64,000 bases of DNA from Burkholderiales bacterium (GTDB lineage Bacteria > Pseudomonadota > Gammaproteobacteria > Burkholderiales > Burkholderiaceae_C). Of this stretch, positions 18,754-28,028 are shown in pieces. Within the stretch, counting starts at the first letter, position 1, and the number at the start of each line of letters is the position of its first letter. The notes under the pieces were generated by a model. It saw only the letters and a list, made by a program, of their open reading frames with translations, was not told where the DNA came from and did no database searches. A program made the position numbers and the translations under genes. Location of the stretch: contig JADJDV010000007.1 of assembly GCA_016702555.1 (NCBI GenBank), forward strand, positions 844,636 through 908,635, given 5' to 3'.

Positions 18754-19638
18754 TCAGGCCGGCTGCATCGCGTGCTCGATGAAGTCGCTCACCCATTGCA
18801 GCTGCTCGGGCACGTTCAGTGCGGGGGCGTGGCCGCAGCCGGACACCTCGATCCGCTGCAGCAGCCCGCGCGCGCCGGGGCCGCGGGTGGCCATCTGGTC
18901 GGCGGTCTCGCGCAGCACCAGGTCGGACTCGACGCCGCGCAGCAGCAGCACCGGGATCTGCAGCGCGTCGTAGTGGTGCCACAGCAGGTAGTCGTCGGGG
19001 TAGTGCACGAACTGACCAACGATGGCCGGGTCGTAGTGCGGCGTGACGTCGCCGTTGGGCAGGCGGCGCGTGCTGGTTTCGGTCAGGCGCCGCCACTGCG
19101 CGTCGGTGAGCTGGCCGTAGGGTTTGTAGGCGGCGCGCAGAAAGCTCTCCAGCTCGGTCACGCGGGCGAAGGCCGGCGGCTGGCCGGCGTAGGCCTTGAT
19201 GCGCTCGATGGCGGGCGCGGCCAGTTGCGGCGCGTTGTCGTTCAGCACCAGGCTCTGGATGCGCCGGCGCAGCTCGGGCTCGAAGTAGCCCGAGGCGCCG
19301 ACCATGCCGACGGCCCCGCCCATCGAGGTGCCGACCCAGTGGCATTGCTCGATGCCCAGCTGCACCAGGAACTCGCGTGCCAGCCGCGCGTAGAAGGCCA
19401 GGCAGTACTCGTCCTTCGGGTTCAGCGCCCACTGGCTGAGGCCGCGCCCGACGGTGTCGGGGCACAGCACGCGCCAGCCGCGCGCCGACAGGTGCGCGGC
19501 CAGCTCGTCCATGTCGCGCCCGGTGCGCGCCAGGCCGTGCCAGGCGATCACGGTGCCGCGCGCCGGGCCGGCCGGCTGCCAGTCGGTGTAGTGGATCTCG
19601 CGGCCGGCGCAGCCGAGGTAGTTGGAAGTGAAGCTCAT
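18754..19638 (-). CDS. Alpha/beta hydrolase
   Basis: 294-residue alpha/beta hydrolase. The oxyanion-hole region is AWHGLARTG (residues 32-40), the nucleophile elbow GTSMGG (Ser105), an acidic residue lies in LLLRGVESDLVL (about 250), and the catalytic His is in SGCGHAP (about 273). The start ATG at 19638 overlaps the stop of livM (ATGA), so it is translated from the liv transcript. That coupling suggests it processes a compound taken up by this Liv-type transporter, such as an ester or amide, but the substrate cannot be read from sequence. Sequence around the nucleophile resembles esterases and meta-cleavage-type hydrolases only generally. Confidence 0.88.
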   Translation of the reverse strand: MSFTSNYLGCAGREIHYTDWQPAGPARGTVIAWHGLARTGRDMDELAAHLSARGWRVLCPDTVGRGLSQWALNPKDEYCLAFYARLAREFLVQLGIEQCHWVGTSMGGAVGMVGASGYFEPELRRRIQSLVLNDNAPQLAAPAIERIKAYAGQPPAFARVTELESFLRAAYKPYGQLTDAQWRRLTETSTRRLPNGDVTPHYDPAIVGQFVHYPDDYLLWHHYDALQIPVLLLRGVESDLVLRETADQMATRGPGARGLLQRIEVSGCGHAPALNVPEQLQWVSDFIEHAMQPA

Positions 19639-20744
19639 GATGTCTGTGCCGGGTGGAATCGGCGTGAGGTGACGGCGGACCGCGCGGCGGTGCGCGCGCG
19701 CAGCCGGCCCACCACGCCGGTGGGGAAGTAGTAGACCGACAGCACGAACAGCACGCCCAGCCACAGCAGCCAGCGGTCGGGCGACAGCAGCGCCGACAGC
19801 ACCGGGATGGCGCTGGTGGCCTCGCTGCCCAGCCGCAGCAGGTCCTGCAGGTAGCTCTGCGCGATCAGGAACAGCACCGAGCCGATCGCCGCGCCGTAGA
19901 TGGTGCCCATGCCGCCGATGACGACGATGAGCAGCACGTCGATCATGATTTCGAAGCTGAGCGAGGTGTCGGGCCCGTTGTAGCGCAGCCAGATCGCCAG
20001 CATGCAGCCGGCCAGCGTGGCGAACAGTGCCGACAGCACCGAGGACAGGGTGCGGTACACCACCACGCGGTAGCCGATCGCCTCGGCGCGGAATTCGTTT
20101 TCGCGGATGGCCTGCAGCACGCGCCCGAACGGCGAGTTGACGATGCGCAGCATCATCAGCACCAGCGCCACCGCCGCCACGAACAGCAGGTAGTAGGCGA
20201 TGATCTTGCCGTCGATCAGCACGCCGAGGAACTCGCTCTCGAACGGCTCGAAGCTGGGGCTGAGCAGCTCGGGCAGCTTGAAGGTCAGGCCGTCCTCGCC
20301 TCCGGTGAAGTCCGACAGCTGCGAGGCCAGGGTCTGGAACGCCGCCGCCACCGCCAGCGTGATCATGGCGAAGAAGATGGCGCGCACCCGCAGCGAGAAC
20401 AGCCCCATCGCCAGCGACAGCAGCAGCGACAGCAGCAGCGCGCCACCGATGCCCACGGCCAGCGCGCCCCAGGTCGGCCCCATGCGGGAGCACGCGATGG
20501 CGACGCCGTAGGCGCCGATGCCGAAGAACATGGTGTGGGCGAAGCTGACGATGCCGGTGTAGCCCAGCAGCAGGTCGAAGGCCGCCACCAGCACGATGAA
20601 GATCAGCACCTTGGCCGCCACGTTGAGCGCCTTCACGCCCGGAAACAGGAAGGGCGCGAAGGCCAGCCCGATCAGAATGGCCAGCAGGATGATGGCCAGC
20701 AGCCGGTTGCGCGGCAGGTCGTGGGAGAGCAGGCGACTCAGCAT
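19635..20744 (-). CDS. livM: Branched-chain amino-acid-type ABC transporter permease LivM
   Basis: 369-residue membrane permease of the HAAT family, partner of LivH. Many hydrophobic spans are visible, with the family signature LLGYTGIVSFAHTMFFGIGAYG (quoted in part: YTGIVSFAHTMFFGIG, around residue 60) and GGMGTIYGAAIGSVLF near 275. The C-terminus overlaps the hydrolase start. It follows livH by 64 bp. Liv-type systems in this family transport amino acids but also amides, urea and aromatic acids, so the gene name describes homology and not proven substrate. Confidence 0.92.
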   Translation of the reverse strand: MLSRLLSHDLPRNRLLAIILLAILIGLAFAPFLFPGVKALNVAAKVLIFIVLVAAFDLLLGYTGIVSFAHTMFFGIGAYGVAIACSRMGPTWGALAVGIGGALLLSLLLSLAMGLFSLRVRAIFFAMITLAVAAAFQTLASQLSDFTGGEDGLTFKLPELLSPSFEPFESEFLGVLIDGKIIAYYLLFVAAVALVLMMLRIVNSPFGRVLQAIRENEFRAEAIGYRVVVYRTLSSVLSALFATLAGCMLAIWLRYNGPDTSLSFEIMIDVLLIVVIGGMGTIYGAAIGSVLFLIAQSYLQDLLRLGSEATSAIPVLSALLSPDRWLLWLGVLFVLSVYYFPTGVVGRLRARTAARSAVTSRRFHPAQTS

Positions 20745-20808
20745 GACATTTCAATGCATTCAAAACCAGGGCAGGCAGGAGTTGCGCTGGGTGGGTTTTT
20801 CTTGTCCA

Positions 20809-21792
20809 TCACCGATTCGCCACCGGATACACACCCTGCGGCCGCCACAGCAGGATGGCGACCATCAGCGCGATGTTGGAGAACAGCGCCACCTTGGGCG
20901 CCAGGAAGCCGGTGTAGTTGGCCATCAGGCCGACCAGCACCGAGCCGATCAGCGCGCCGGTGGTGCTGCCGAGGCCGCCGATGATGATGACGATGAAAAT
21001 CAGGATGTTGACCTGCGCGCCCATCTGCGGGATCACGTTCTGCTGGTACAGGCCCCACATCACGCCGCCCAGGCCGGCCAGCGCGCTGCCCACCACGAAC
21101 ACGCCGATGAACAGCCGCCGGATGCGGTAACCGAGCGACTCGACCATCTCGCGGTCCTGCACGCCGGCGCGGATCAGCAGGCCCACCTTGGTGCGCGTGA
21201 GCGTCCAGGCCAGCAGCGCGAACACCAGCACGCCGACCACCACCGCCACCACGCGGTACTTCTCCACCGCGGCGTCGCCGATCAGCCACGAGCCGCGCAT
21301 GCCCTCGGGCAGCGGCAGCGGAATCTGCGCCGGGCCCCAGATCACCTTGATCAGCTCCTCGCCGATGATCATGCCGCCCATGGTGATCAGGATCTGCTTC
21401 AGGTGCTGGCCGTACACCGGGCGCACGATGAAGCGCTCGAAGGCCAGGCCGACGGCGCCGGCCACCAGCATGGCGATCACCATTGCCGGCACCACCGCCA
21501 TCAGGTTGCGCCAGATGTCAGCCGACTGCGTCCAGTCGCTCATCGCGCCCAGCACGCTGGTGGCGACGAAGGCGCCCAGCGCGATGAACACGCCGTGGCC
21601 GAAGTTCAGCACATCCATCAGGCCGAACACCAGCGTCAGGCCGGAGGCGATGATGAAGATGATCATGCCCATGGCCAGCCCGGCCACGGTGAGGGTGAGC
21701 CAGGTCGAGCCGGAGCCGATCAAGGGCAGCGCCACCGCCGCCAGCACGGGCACCAGCAGCAGGGGTTGGTAGTCGATGTCGCGGATGGTCAT
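20809..21792 (-). CDS. livH: Branched-chain amino-acid-type ABC transporter permease LivH
   Basis: 327-residue inner-membrane permease. The family segment GLMDVLNFGHGVFIALGAFV is near residue 55 and the coupling region GGLGSTTGALIGSVLVG near 280. The start at 21792 is preceded by an A-rich leader that emerges directly from the palindromic repeat at 21810-21915, so the repeat occupies almost the whole gap to livF. Transcribed together with livF, livG and livK upstream. Confidence 0.92.
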   Translation of the reverse strand: MTIRDIDYQPLLLVPVLAAVALPLIGSGSTWLTLTVAGLAMGMIIFIIASGLTLVFGLMDVLNFGHGVFIALGAFVATSVLGAMSDWTQSADIWRNLMAVVPAMVIAMLVAGAVGLAFERFIVRPVYGQHLKQILITMGGMIIGEELIKVIWGPAQIPLPLPEGMRGSWLIGDAAVEKYRVVAVVVGVLVFALLAWTLTRTKVGLLIRAGVQDREMVESLGYRIRRLFIGVFVVGSALAGLGGVMWGLYQQNVIPQMGAQVNILIFIVIIIGGLGSTTGALIGSVLVGLMANYTGFLAPKVALFSNIALMVAILLWRPQGVYPVANR

Positions 21793-21809
21793 GGATTGAA
21801 GTCAAAAAA

Positions 21810-21915
21810 CCGGACGCAGAGGACGCAGAGATTCCGCAGAGGACGCGGAAAAAACCTTTTGCTTTGGCTGTTTCTTTTGCGTCCTCTGCGAATCCTTTGC
21901 GTGCTCTGCGTCCGG
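21810..21915. repeat. 105-bp palindromic repeat in liv operon, copy 1
   Basis: Long imperfect inverted repeat: CCGGACGCAGAGGACGCAGAG at one end (first 20 bases shown as CCGGACGCAGAGGACGCAGA) and CTCTGCGTCCGG at the other, with an inner GCAGAGGACGC / GCGTCCTCTGC arm. It fills the livH-livF gap and is base-for-base the same as copy 2 apart from the outermost base. No gene is encoded; the open frames across it are artefacts of the repeat. Confidence 0.9.
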
Positions 21916-21929
21916 TATTGGTCTTGGTT

Positions 21930-22656
21930 TCACAGCGACAACCCCAGCAGCCGCTGCTGCAGCGCCTCGTCCTGCGCCAGCGCGGCCATGGTGCCGGCGT
22001 GCACCACGCGGCCGTTGTCCATCACCGCCACGGTGTCGCCCAGGCGCTTGGCGAAGTTGATGTTCTGCTCGACCAGCAGGATGGTCACGCCGCCGGCCTT
22101 CAGCTGCTGGAAGGCGTCGATCATGTTGTTGATGATGGCGGGCGCCAGGCCCTTCGACGGCTCATCCACGATCAGCAGCTCGCGCGGCTCGACGATGGCG
22201 CGGCTGACGGCCAGCATCTGCTTCTGGCCGCCGGAGAGCTTGCCGGCTGGGTGGTTCCAGAATTTCTCGACTGCGGGAAACAGCTTGAAGATCCACTGCA
22301 GGCGCGCTTCGTCCATCTGCGCCGCGGTGCGGGCGCTGCGCGCGGCCAGCACCATGTTCTCCTTCACCGTCAGGTCGGCGAAGATGCCCATGTTCTCGGG
22401 CACGTAGGCGATGTTCAGGCCGGCGATCTGCGGCGTGTGCTTCCTGGTGATGTCCTGGCCGTTGAAGCTGATGCGACCCTGGCTGGCCTGCCACAGGCCC
22501 ATGATGGTGCGCAGCGTGGTCGTCTTGCCGGCGCCGTTGCGGCCCAGCAGCATGGTGAGTTGCCCGCGCGGCACGGTGCAGATCGACACCGTGCAGGATG
22601 TGGTAAGCGCCGATGTGGGTGTGGACACCGTGCAGTTCGAGGAGGTTGGTGCTCAT
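21930..22656 (-). pseudogene. livF: LivF ABC ATPase, frameshifted near codon 25
   Basis: ATP-binding subunit of the Liv transporter. The natural N-terminus (MSTNLLELHGVHTHIGAYH, start 22656) is in one frame, and the remainder from about VPRGQLTMLLGRNGAGKTT to the end is in another. The Walker A (GRNGAGKTT), signature LSGGQKQ and Walker B LLIVDEP are intact. One extra base, most likely a C in the CTGCACCGTG context near 22575-22582, separates the frames: deleting it would join GVDL to TVPRGQ as in ordinary LivF. A start at 22628 would put the rest in frame but loses the first strand. It may be a sequencing error or a recent mutation; without LivF this importer may depend on LivG alone. Confidence 0.8.
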
Positions 22657-22675
22657 GGGCGACCTCTTGAAATAT

Positions 22676-22780
22676 CGGACGCAGAGGACGCAGAGATTCC
22701 GCAGAGGACGCGGAAAAAACCTTTTGCTTTGGCTGTTTCTTTTGCGTCCTCTGCGAATCCTTTGCGTGCTCTGCGTCCGG
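22676..22780. repeat. 105-bp palindromic repeat in liv operon, copy 2
   Basis: Identical to copy 1 from CGGACGCAGAGG to CTCTGCGTCCGG. It occupies the gap between livG and livF. Perfect identity of copies 1 and 2 implies recent duplication or gene conversion. Confidence 0.9.
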
Positions 22781-22795
22781 TTGTTTTGGGGTGGT

Positions 22796-23569
22796 TCATG
22801 CCACCACCTCGTCTTCCTTCGTCACGCCCAGGTACACCTCCTGCACCACCGGTGACGCGATGACTTCGGCCGGGTCGCCATCGGCCACCAGCGAGCCGTT
22901 GGTCAGCACGATGATGCGGTCGGCCAGCTCGCCCACCACGTCCATCTTGTGCTCGACCAGCAGGATGATCTTGGTCTTGTCCTGCTTGAGCTGGCGGATC
23001 AGGTTCAGGATGACGGGCGCCTCGTCGTGGCTCATGCCGGCGGTGGGTTCGTCGAACATGTAGACCTTTGGGTCCAGCGCCATCAACAGCGCCACCTCCA
23101 GCTTGCGCTGGTCGCCGTGCGGCAGGCTGGCCACCGGCATGTCCTGCTTGTCGGCCATGGCGACCGACTCCAGGATCTCCTGCGCGCGTTGCGTCAGCCC
23201 GCGGTGGTCGCTCCAGATGCTGGTCAGATTCAGGCCGCGCTTGTGTTTGCCATCGAGCGTGGCCTGCACCGCCAGGCGCACGTTCTCCAGCACCGACAGG
23301 TTGGGAAACAGGTTGGTCAGCTGGAAGGCGCGGCCCAGACCGGCCTTGGTGCGCGCCGAGACCGACAGGTCCGACAGCTCCTGCCCGTCCAGGTGCACCG
23401 TGCCCTCGCTGGCCTTGAGCTGGCCCGAGATCAGGTTGAAGTAGGTCGTCTTGCCGGCGCCGTTGGGGCCCACGATGGCCGTCAGCGTGCCCGGCTCGAA
23501 CACGCAGCTGACCGCGTTCACGGCTACGTGGCCGCCGAAGCGGATGGTGAGGTCTCGAGTTTGCAGCAT
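22796..23569 (-). CDS. livG: Branched-chain amino-acid-type ABC transporter ATPase LivG
   Basis: 257-residue ATPase that powers LivHM. Walker A is GPNGAGKTT (about residues 34-42), the LivG-specific insert LGRAFQLTNLFPNLSVLENV follows, the signature is the variant LPHGDQRKLE, and Walker B is VYMFDEPTAGM with the His-switch VEHKMD. The C-terminal LivG tail (ADGDPAEVIASPVVQEVYLG) is complete. The start is close to copy 3 of the palindromic repeat. Intact, unlike its partner livF. Confidence 0.93.
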   Translation of the reverse strand: MLQTRDLTIRFGGHVAVNAVSCVFEPGTLTAIVGPNGAGKTTYFNLISGQLKASEGTVHLDGQELSDLSVSARTKAGLGRAFQLTNLFPNLSVLENVRLAVQATLDGKHKRGLNLTSIWSDHRGLTQRAQEILESVAMADKQDMPVASLPHGDQRKLEVALLMALDPKVYMFDEPTAGMSHDEAPVILNLIRQLKQDKTKIILLVEHKMDVVGELADRIIVLTNGSLVADGDPAEVIASPVVQEVYLGVTKEDEVVA

Positions 23570-23579
23570 AAGAAAACAG

Positions 23580-23684
23580 CCGGACGCAGAGGACGCAGAG
23601 ATTGCGCAGAGAACGCAGAAAAAAAGCTTTTTCTTGGCTGTTCTTTTGCGTCCTCTGCGGATCCTTCGCGTCCTCTGCGTCCGG
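23580..23684. repeat. 105-bp palindromic repeat in liv operon, copy 3 (diverged)
   Basis: Same architecture as copies 1 and 2 (CCGGACGCAGAGGACGCAGA ... CTCTGCGTCCGG) with about a dozen substitutions. It fills the livK-livG gap. With the other two, every gap from livK to livH carries one copy. Confidence 0.88.
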
Positions 23685-23702
23685 TCAAGTTCAGGTATTC
23701 GA

Positions 23703-24887
23703 TCAGCGCTTGTTGCGGATCGGCACCTGCATCTCTTCCGGCTTGATCTCGCGCACCAGCTCCGGCACGCCCCAGGCGAAGGCCGGGTCGTTCTTGATCT
23801 TGAAGTGGTACATGCTCTGCATGGCCTGGTGGTCTTCCTTGCGGAAGGTCATCTTGCCCTTGGGCGTGTCGAAGCTCATGCCTTCCATCGTGTTGATGAG
23901 CTTGGAGGTAGCGGTGTCGCCATTGGTCTTCTTCAGCGCCGTGACGATCGCCATGGCGGCCGAGAAGCCACCGGCGGTGAAGAAGTCGGGCGGCGACTTG
24001 AACTCCTTGTAGTGCGCGGCCACCAGGGCTTCGTTCACCGGGTTCTTGGGGATGCCGAAGTAGTAGTAGGTGGCGCCTTCCATGCCGGGCAGGTTCTTGT
24101 AGGCGGCCATGGCCGGCAGGATGTTGCCGCCGGTGGCGATCTCGATACCGTGGCGCTTCAGGTCCAGATCGGCGATCTTGAACGGGTTGCCGGCGCCCGC
24201 CCAGATGATGAAGATGACCTTGCGGCCGGGCTTGTCCTTCAGCGCGTCGAACAGGCGCTGGGCGCCGGCGGTGAAGTCGGTGGTGGTGGTCGGCGCGTAT
24301 TCCTCGTGGACGATCTTGGCCTTCTTGAGCGCGTCCTTGAACGCCTTCACGCCGTCGCGGCCAAAGGCGTAGTCCTGTGCCAGCGTGGCGACCGAGACGC
24401 CTTCCTTGTCCACCGCCACGGCGTTGCTGATCGCGTCCTGGCTGGAGTTGCGGCCGGTGCGGAAGATGTACTTGTTCCACTTGTCGCCGGTGATCGAATC
24501 GGCCACGGCCGGCTCGACCAGCAGGATCTTCTTGTATTCCTCGGCCACCGGCAGCATGGCCAGGGCCACGCCCGAGGAGGTGGGGCCGACGGCCAGGTCG
24601 GCCTTGTCGTCGGAATAGGCGGCGGCCAGCAGGCTCTTGCCCAGGTCGGGCTTGCCCTGATCGTCTTTCTCGATCACGGTGATCTTGCGGCCGTTCACCG
24701 TCATGGTGCCGCCGGTGGCGTAGTTCAGGCCCATCATCAGGCCGACCTGGGTCTGCTTGCCATAGGCTTCGAGCGGGCCGGTCTTGCTGTAGACGTGGGC
24801 GATCTTGATGTCGCCCGACTGGGCCAGGGCCGGCGCACTGACGGTGGCGGCCAGTGCGGCGAGGGCGATGAGGGTACGGCGTTGCAT
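23703..24887 (-). CDS. livK: Liv-type ABC transporter substrate-binding protein
   Basis: 394-residue periplasmic receptor (Peripla_BP_6 family). Residues 1-22 form a signal peptide ending ALA before QSGDIKIAH. The first lobe starts IKIAHVYSKTGPLEAYGKQT, and the ligand-cleft loop VGPTSSGVALAMLPV is near residue 95. I start at 24887 with AGGAGACCTCC just upstream; the open frame extends 26 codons further but without family similarity. It is the first gene of the liv operon and sits directly behind a sigma54-type promoter, which makes induction by the adjacent activator likely. Ligand not determined; aromatic acids, amides and amino acids are all possible. Confidence 0.92.
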   Translation of the reverse strand: MQRRTLIALAALAATVSAPALAQSGDIKIAHVYSKTGPLEAYGKQTQVGLMMGLNYATGGTMTVNGRKITVIEKDDQGKPDLGKSLLAAAYSDDKADLAVGPTSSGVALAMLPVAEEYKKILLVEPAVADSITGDKWNKYIFRTGRNSSQDAISNAVAVDKEGVSVATLAQDYAFGRDGVKAFKDALKKAKIVHEEYAPTTTTDFTAGAQRLFDALKDKPGRKVIFIIWAGAGNPFKIADLDLKRHGIEIATGGNILPAMAAYKNLPGMEGATYYYFGIPKNPVNEALVAAHYKEFKSPPDFFTAGGFSAAMAIVTALKKTNGDTATSKLINTMEGMSFDTPKGKMTFRKEDHQAMQSMYHFKIKNDPAFAWGVPELVREIKPEEMQVPIRNKR

Positions 24888-24927
24888 GCGGAGGTCTCCT
24901 GAAGCGGCTGTTGAACGGTTCATAAAA

Positions 24928-24943
24928 AGCAGGATGCGTGCCA
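24928..24943 (-). promoter_or_regulatory. Sigma54 (-24/-12) promoter of the liv operon
   Basis: On the minus strand the sequence is TGGCACGCATCCTGCT, against the consensus TGGCACG-N4-TTGCW: one mismatch (C for the first T of TTGC) and correct spacing. The expected start lies about 12 bases downstream, leaving a 5' leader of about 30 bases before the livK ATG. Confidence 0.8.
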
Positions 24944-24989
24944 GCTTGCAAGTGCTTGATTTCATTGAGCACCTGCCGAGCAGTCGTCC

Positions 24990-25039
24990 AAGACTGTCTT
25001 AATTAACGACAAATGATATGCCTGAAAACAAGACATTTG
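24990..25039. promoter_or_regulatory. Candidate upstream activator sites for the sigma54 regulator
   Basis: Two palindromes lie about 50-100 bp upstream of the sigma54 promoter: AAGACTGTCTT (24990-25000) and CAAATG...CATTTG (25010-25015 with 25034-25039). This is the range for enhancer-binding-protein sites. The assignment rests on symmetry and position only. Confidence 0.4.
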
Positions 25040-25057
25040 CCTGAATATCGATCAGGG

Positions 25058-26557
<1,500 letters not shown>

Positions 26558-26588
26558 GCGGGCGATGGTAGCGCGCCGTACGGGCACG

Positions 26589-26618
26589 AAAAACCGCGCA
26601 GCCCGGGGGCCGCGCGGT
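26589..26618 (-). terminator. Rho-independent terminator downstream of glsB
   Basis: On the minus strand ACCGCGCGGCC...GGGCTGCGCGGT is a long GC stem followed by TTTTT. It separates the GlsB gene from the sigma54 activator gene. Confidence 0.85.
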
Positions 26619-26691
26619 GGTCAGGGGGCGCTGGTCTGTCGCTGGGACAGACGCGGTGCCAAGTGTGGTCGTGCGGGCCGGTCTCGTCCGA

Positions 26692-26961
26692 TCAGCGCAC
26701 GCTGCCGCGCTTGATCAGGTTGACGATGGCCAGCAGAATCACGGCGCCGAGGAAGGACACGATGAGCGAGTTGACAGAGAAGTCGTTCACATTGATGGTA
26801 CCGCCACCGAGCAAGGGGCTCAGCAGGAAGCCGCCCAGGAACGCGCCCACGATGCCGACCACGATGTTCAGAAGAATGCCTTGCTGGCCGTCCCTCTTCA
26901 TCACGATGCTGGCCAGCCATCCCAGCACGCCGCCCACGATCAGCCAAATGATCAATCCCAT
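26692..26961 (-). CDS. GlsB/YeaQ/YmgE-family stress-response membrane protein
   Basis: 89-residue very hydrophobic protein (transglycosylase-associated protein family). Three membrane spans are visible: MGLIIWLIVGGVLGWLAS, ILLNIVVGIVGAFLGGFLL and SLIVSFLGAVILLAIVNL, with the conserved GGVLGWLAS and GIVGAFLGG glycine patterns. Homologues are general-stress genes of unknown mechanism. It has its own terminator. The ribosome site AAGGAG lies shortly before the ATG. The 290-bp region upstream, to the next gene, shows no further gene. Confidence 0.88.
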   Translation of the reverse strand: MGLIIWLIVGGVLGWLASIVMKRDGQQGILLNIVVGIVGAFLGGFLLSPLLGGGTINVNDFSVNSLIVSFLGAVILLAIVNLIKRGSVR

Positions 26962-27251
26962 GATGAACTCCTTGATGGTTGCAAGTTGATGGTTTTCGGT
27001 GCACGGCTTTGTTGCGCCGTGTGCAGGTATTTTTCGCGGGCACGCGGTCCGTCGGCGTCAGCGCGCGCGGCGCGCGCATGTAGGACGCGGAGAATCAAGA
27101 TTGCGGGATCGGCGCCCACGCCCTCTGCGCCATTTTTCGCCACTGCGGCCGCTGTGCCACGCGACGGCCGCCGCAGCGGCAGGGCAGAATCGGTCCAGCA
27201 GCGGCGGGCACCGCCCGCGCCATCGTCAGTCCGTTCCATTCCATTCAAGCC

Positions 27252-27992
27252 ATGAACTCGACCGCCGCCATCGTCCAGGCATTCGCGCCCAGCGGCACGC
27301 TGCGCGCCTCCATCAACCTCGGCAACCCGATCCTGGCCAACCGCCATGCGGACACCGGCCAGCCCTTCGGCGTCTCGATTGATCTGGCAAACGGCCTGGC
27401 CGAGTTGCTGGGCGTGCCGCTCGAGCTGCTGGTGTTCGACGCCGCCGGCAAGTCGGTCGAGGCCCTCGAGCAGGGCCGCGCCGACATCGGCTTCTTCGCC
27501 GTCGATCCCAAGCGTGGCGAGCACATCGCCTTCACCGCGCCCTACGTGCTGATCGAGGGCAGCTATCTCGTGCCCGACGCATCGCCCTTGCAATCCAACG
27601 ACCAGGTCGACCGCGCCGGCACCCGCGTGGTGGTCGGCCAGGGCAGCGCCTACGACCTGTTCCTCACGCGCGAGCTGAAAGCCGCCGAGATCGTGCGCGC
27701 GCCCAACTCACAGGCCGTGGTGGGGGAGTTCGTGCGCCAGCGCCACGAGGTGGCGGCCGGCGTGCGCCAGCAGCTCGAATCGGACCAGGCGCAGTTTCCG
27801 GGTCACCGCCTGCTGCCGGGCCGCTTCATGGTGATCCAGCAGGCCATGGGCGTCGGGAAGGCGCGCGGCGCCGAGGCGGCGGCCTTTCTGGCCGCCTACG
27901 TCGAACGCCAGAAGGCGAGCGGCTTCGTCGCCGACGCCCTGGCGCGCCATGGCATCCAGGGTGCGTCGGTGGCGCCGGCGGCCACGGCCTGA
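27252..27992 (+). CDS. ABC transporter solute-binding protein, family 3, without signal peptide
   Basis: 246-residue SBP_bac_3-family protein. The first lobe shows GTLRASINLGNPI, PFGVSIDLANGLAELLGV and the ALEQGRADIGFFAVDPKR segment that forms the polar amino-acid-binding cleft; the second lobe includes RVVVGQGSAYDLFL. I see no signal peptide: the N-terminus MNSTAAIVQAFAPSG is not followed by a hydrophobic stretch, so it may be cytoplasmic or the true start may lie elsewhere. It has no permease or ATPase neighbours and stands alone between glsB and tctE. Function unassigned beyond ligand binding. Confidence 0.8.
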   Translation: MNSTAAIVQAFAPSGTLRASINLGNPILANRHADTGQPFGVSIDLANGLAELLGVPLELLVFDAAGKSVEALEQGRADIGFFAVDPKRGEHIAFTAPYVLIEGSYLVPDASPLQSNDQVDRAGTRVVVGQGSAYDLFLTRELKAAEIVRAPNSQAVVGEFVRQRHEVAAGVRQQLESDQAQFPGHRLLPGRFMVIQQAMGVGKARGAEAAAFLAAYVERQKASGFVADALARHGIQGASVAPAATA

Positions 27993-28028
27993 GGCGGTTT
28001 TCACCCACACTGGCTCAACGCGTCACGC

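Noticed and set aside
22162..22656. A separate small gene beginning at 22656 in the livF region.
   Set aside because: Its first 25 residues are the missing N-terminus of LivF; past the frameshift the translation is nonsense.
21806..23690. Open frames across the liv-operon palindromes (for example LRPLRILCVLCV).
   Set aside because: They arise from the palindromic repeat and have no family or start signals.
26999..27251. A gene in the glsB to solute-binding-protein gap.
   Set aside because: Only Arg-rich shadow frames without ribosome site or family features.
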